Assembly: GCA_019914995.1 (NCBI GenBank)
Contig: CM034132.1
Span: 1,552,501 to 1,616,500 of the forward strand
Length of the DNA: 64,000 bases
Source of the DNA: Acanthochlamys bracteata
Lineage: Eukaryota > Streptophyta > Magnoliopsida > Pandanales > Velloziaceae
Reading direction: 5' to 3'
The notes under the pieces: model-generated
Seen by the model: the letters and a program-made list of their open reading frames with translations, nothing else
Told to the model about the DNA's origin: nothing
Databases searched by the model: none
Part shown: positions 61,030 through 64,000 of the stretch, one piece after another
How the letters are laid out: each line of letters begins with the position of its first letter
Position numbering within the stretch: position 1 is the first letter of the stretch
Made by a program: the position numbers and the translations under genes

Positions 61030-61617
61030 GTTGATCGCGGACTCGTTTTACCAGATAAAGCTTCTTTATTTTTTACTGCAGTTGAAGATGCTGAATATAA
61101 AGAAGACAGGATCGAATGTGAGTATACACTAACATATGGTCGCACTTCACCATGTTTTATATAGCTATTATCTGCATTTCTAAATTGATTTTTATATATG
61201 GTCCTTCTGCTCACTAACTTCATCTTGTTCTTTAACCAGTTTGGAATACGTGTATGGGTATTGATATGAGCTGCATCAGGAAGCAGGTCATGATGGAACC
61301 ACTTGTGGCTACTGTAGACCAGAATAAAATTGTTACAAACTACATAAATTTAAGTTTTAAAATTTTATTAATAAGGGAGTGTTTCATATATAATATTACA
61401 CAGAATGGAAATTTTGAAAATGGCTAGTGGGGATGCTTCTTTCATCATACTTGCAGGTCCAAGATCAAAGGTAACTCACTGGAAACAGACAGTTCTATAT
61501 CTGAAGATGTCATTACTTTGCGAGGGTGAGACAATCTTCGGAAGCTTGACAGTTGAGGTACTGTAGAAACGGACAGAGCTCCAAGATCTCCAGAATCCAG
61601 CATTACAAGATGAAAGG
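61030..61617 (+). pseudogene. PRMT1: PRMT1-type arginine methyltransferase pseudogene fragment
   Basis: 61030-61117 reads VDRGLVLPDKASLFF and AVEDAEYKEDRIE, with a GTGAGT donor. An acceptor at 61239 leads to FWNTCMGIDMSCIRKQVMMEP and ATVDQNKIVT, then non-homologous codons. Another block (61415-61553) reads ASGDASF, then GPRSKVTHWKQTVLYL and CEGETIFGSLTVE, and stops at TAG; QHYKMK follows in another frame. These are pieces of the C-terminal half of PRMT1. The SAM-binding N-terminal half and an internal exon are missing and frames are broken, so it is a dead fragment that kept introns, arguing for DNA duplication rather than retroposition. Confidence 0.85.
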
Positions 61618-62373
61618 TGACAATGATCTGCCAGAAAGCAGTGTTTACTAGTGAGTACTTCTGTGACATGTAGTTTGTGATAATTTATTCTTGAGAACAT
61701 TCAGTTTTTTGACAGTTTTCAAAATTTGTACATCAAGTAGTTACGTTATGGATCTAACCGATGTGCATTTCCATGTTTCTGGACGACAATGAAGTTGTAA
61801 TTCTGATTTATTATCAGTGTGTTATGGATTTAATCTTGGTGTCTAACTATTGAGTTCAAATAATTGCAAATTTGCAGCTCTAATTCTCTCTGGAACATTG
61901 TACAGGCCTTGTAGATTGCTCCACGAAACCATTATTCAGTGGTTTCTCTATGCTGGCGCAGCTAGCTATTCAGCATAATTGGAAAGCGAATTTTGTGTAG
62001 CGTCAGTTGGGAACACAATGCTATTGAAGAAAAGAAGAGAGCAGTTATCTTCACATATGCAAGGAATGCCACTTTTTGCAATTTAAATACGTGATTGTAC
62101 GGGTGTAGTCAAAACTCTTACATCAAACTCTTCGTCCTGAGTTTACACGATTCTTTCACTCTCTCTATAACAATCTTATGTTTCTCTGAGTGGTAAATCA
62201 TAACTTGCAGAACGCAGCCAACCTACATGTGTATGAACTTTCCAATACTTGTCCTGACAATCAGAACAGGACTAGCACTTTCATGATCAATCTCTAATGC
62301 TGTAACCCGTCTCTATTTGTTATGTAATTCATAACCATGGGTTTTTCAGGACGGCAGTGCAACCATGTTAATC
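61618..62373. other. 3' flank between convergent PRMT1 fragment and MSAP-type gene
   Basis: Possible remains of the PRMT1 3' UTR, and the 3' UTR of the minus-strand gene ending at 62374. No other gene was seen. Confidence 0.35.
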
Positions 62374-64000
62374 CTAAAGCTCAGCTTTGCCTCCCTTTGA
62401 GACCTTTGAAGCAGTTCTCTTTGTCCTCCACCATTTATTTATCTTCTGAGAAACTTCGTTTATGTGTCCCTTCACTACCTTCCCTGTATCTGCAACACCT
62501 TCAATTATTCTCTGCTTCAAATCTTTCTTGGCGGGCTTTTTCTCCCTCAAGACTTTACCCTGGAGATGTCGTCATCTTTTTCAGTTTCGGATAAAACTAA
62601 ATACCCTAATAGGATTAGAATCAAATATTTTCAGGAACATCTTACCAGATTGGAAGGAAATTTGTCCTCCTCTTCATCATCTTCATCAGCATCTTCATCC
62701 CCAAAATTGTTATTCACTAAGTCTTCTCTCGAGTACATTTTCATGTTTGGTGCTCCAGGCATTCCCTGAGATAAATTTGATCACACATTTGTGGCAAAGA
62801 TAGATAAAGGAGATATTAAAAACAGTTCAAGCACAAAACTGTTTAACTGCAGTACCTCCATGGACTTTAATAGCCTTTCCATTTCAGCCTCTTTAGATGA
62901 TTTTGCAACAAAAGGCTCTCCAGGAAGTCTATCCTGCAAATTACTATAGTGTTTTAGTAAAGAGACTTGTGAACAATAAAACTCTGAGGAATTATACCCA
63001 CACAAAGAATGATGTTTTTGAACTGGAAAGACTCATGAACTGGAACCACAGACAACAGTAGCTATGAAAAAGATTAAGACCCTAGGAATAGAAACTAAAC
63101 TAATAACAAACGACCAGTTTTAATTTCATACATGTGCTAAAACAGCTATCATCCACCATCAACAAGGAATAAAGATGGCAATTCTTAAATCATGGATCAA
63201 GGACTAATACATGACAAATGGAATGTATGGTATGGTACAAACTCTGCTAACTGCTTTATGCAGGCTTCAGCTTCAAACCCGTGCTACTTGACAGCAATTT
63301 CGACAAACATATTACTTAGTAAGAGACGAACCTCCAGAAGTACAGATATACGGGGACGAAAGCTTTCTGCACAAGTACAAGGGAAACATTACTGTTTACC
63401 TTTGGGACAGGCGGTGGCTTGACAGAGCAAGCTCCAGAGAGGTCATGACATAGAAGCTTAACCAATGCATCAACAGAAGGCTTCTTTTTGTATAAGAATT
63501 CAGCAACATCTGTATCTGAATATCCCATAATCTGCAAAGAAAGAGAAAATAAGTTTAATGATCAAGTAGGGAAACAATTTTGGCAGTCCAAAACAAGCAT
63601 CCTTCTGAACTTCAATGCAGAAAGTTATCATTTACAAAATTAAACCAGTAAAAATTGATTACACAGGAAAGAAGAAAAGCTGAAAATGATAACAAGCTGA
63701 AGGGAGGGACTAATTATTGTAAAACGTCTTTGCCATTACGGTTTTCGCAGAATATAAATCACGTAACATGGCTATAGCAATAACCTGCCTATTACCTCTT
63801 GACAAGTTCTCTCGATGGTCTTACATTCTGGGTTGCATTGCCCTTCAGTTCCTTGATCAACAAGCTGAAGAACAAAAGGAGTTACGATGAGCATGAAAGT
63901 ATGGATGATTTCAATAAACAAATGCTGCAACCACATAGTAAAGTTGTATCACAGAATTTTTTCTGCTTCCAATAGCTTTGGTATCGCTCCTGTACATACA
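62374..64000 (-). CDS. Canopy/MSAP-type (DUF3456, saposin-like) protein, 3' part
   Basis: Minus-strand gene whose 5' end lies beyond the window. Exons seen: 63796-63864, 63400-63531, 62856-62933, 62646-62765 and 62374-62559, all phase 0. In order they encode LVDQGTEGQCNPECKTIERTC, MGYSDTDVAEFLYKKKPSVD with LCHDLSGAC, DRLPGEPFVAKSSKEAEME, GMPGAPNMKMYSREDL with an acidic run, and a basic end (GKVLREKKPAKKDLKQRI ... KWWRTKR). The paired cysteines are those of the saposin-like fold. It matches Arabidopsis proteins annotated as TLR4 regulator/MIR-interacting MSAP; animal relatives (canopy) are ER chaperones. Minus-strand sequence near 63970-64000 may be part of the next exon. Plant function is not established. 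Confidence 0.88.

Noticed and set aside
61445..61700. Two minus-strand frames
   Set aside because: Antisense shadows of the PRMT1 fragment.
62337..62803. Three overlapping plus-strand frames rich in Ser/Leu
   Set aside because: Antisense of the last two exons of the minus-strand MSAP-type gene, where exon phases and family match are clear.

Overview
The window is nuclear DNA of a flowering plant, most likely a eudicot. Genes have GT-AG introns, some in 5' leaders, and the protein families are plant-type: Dof zinc finger, ACC synthase, ALWAYS EARLY and plant eIF4A. Intergenic DNA is very AT-rich and full of short non-autonomous transposons. I could not name the species. All exon coordinates were read by hand from reading frames, splice sites and remembered family sequence; no alignment was run.

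Layout. 1-1292 (+): last exons of a cysteine synthase-family gene. 2421-3152 (+): single-exon membrane-anchored protein. 4705-6684 (-): eIF4A RNA helicase with a 5'-UTR intron and a promoter carrying a duplicated G-box. 9680-12105 (+): four-exon NT-C2 domain protein. 13113-18380: a graveyard with a frameshifted F-box/DUF295 pseudogene, a small acidic/lysine-rich gene (15283-15636, -), a copia remnant, a decayed partial copy of that small gene, and an ELF3 pseudogene fused to it. 18864-30792 (-): an 18-exon ALWAYS EARLY (LIN9-type) gene with upstream ORFs in its leader. It is divergent from a TrmA/RumA-type RNA m5U methyltransferase at 32690-36655 (+). 38030-40963 (+): complex I subunit NDUFS7. 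41920-44129 (+): mitochondrial ATP synthase subunit g. 47797-49294 (-): type III (ACS7-like) ACC synthase. 49300-56300: repeat-rich, with no gene recognised. 56335-57183 (+): Dof transcription factor. 57184-62373: repeats plus a PRMT1 pseudogene fragment. 62374-64000 (-): 3' part of a canopy/MSAP-type (DUF3456) gene that runs off the right edge.

The genes are not an operon or an obvious cluster. Functional themes that happen to sit together are organelle and translation housekeeping (eIF4A, RNA m5U methyltransferase, NDUFS7, ATP synthase g) and regulators (ALY, Dof, ACC synthase). I found no convincing new biological system. The most interesting items are the chimeric pseudogene block at 16.9-18.4 kb, the upstream ORFs of ALY, the duplicated 13-bp G-box in the eIF4A promoter, a foldback transposon with a truncated relative, and two Harbinger-like MITEs in and just after NDUFS7.
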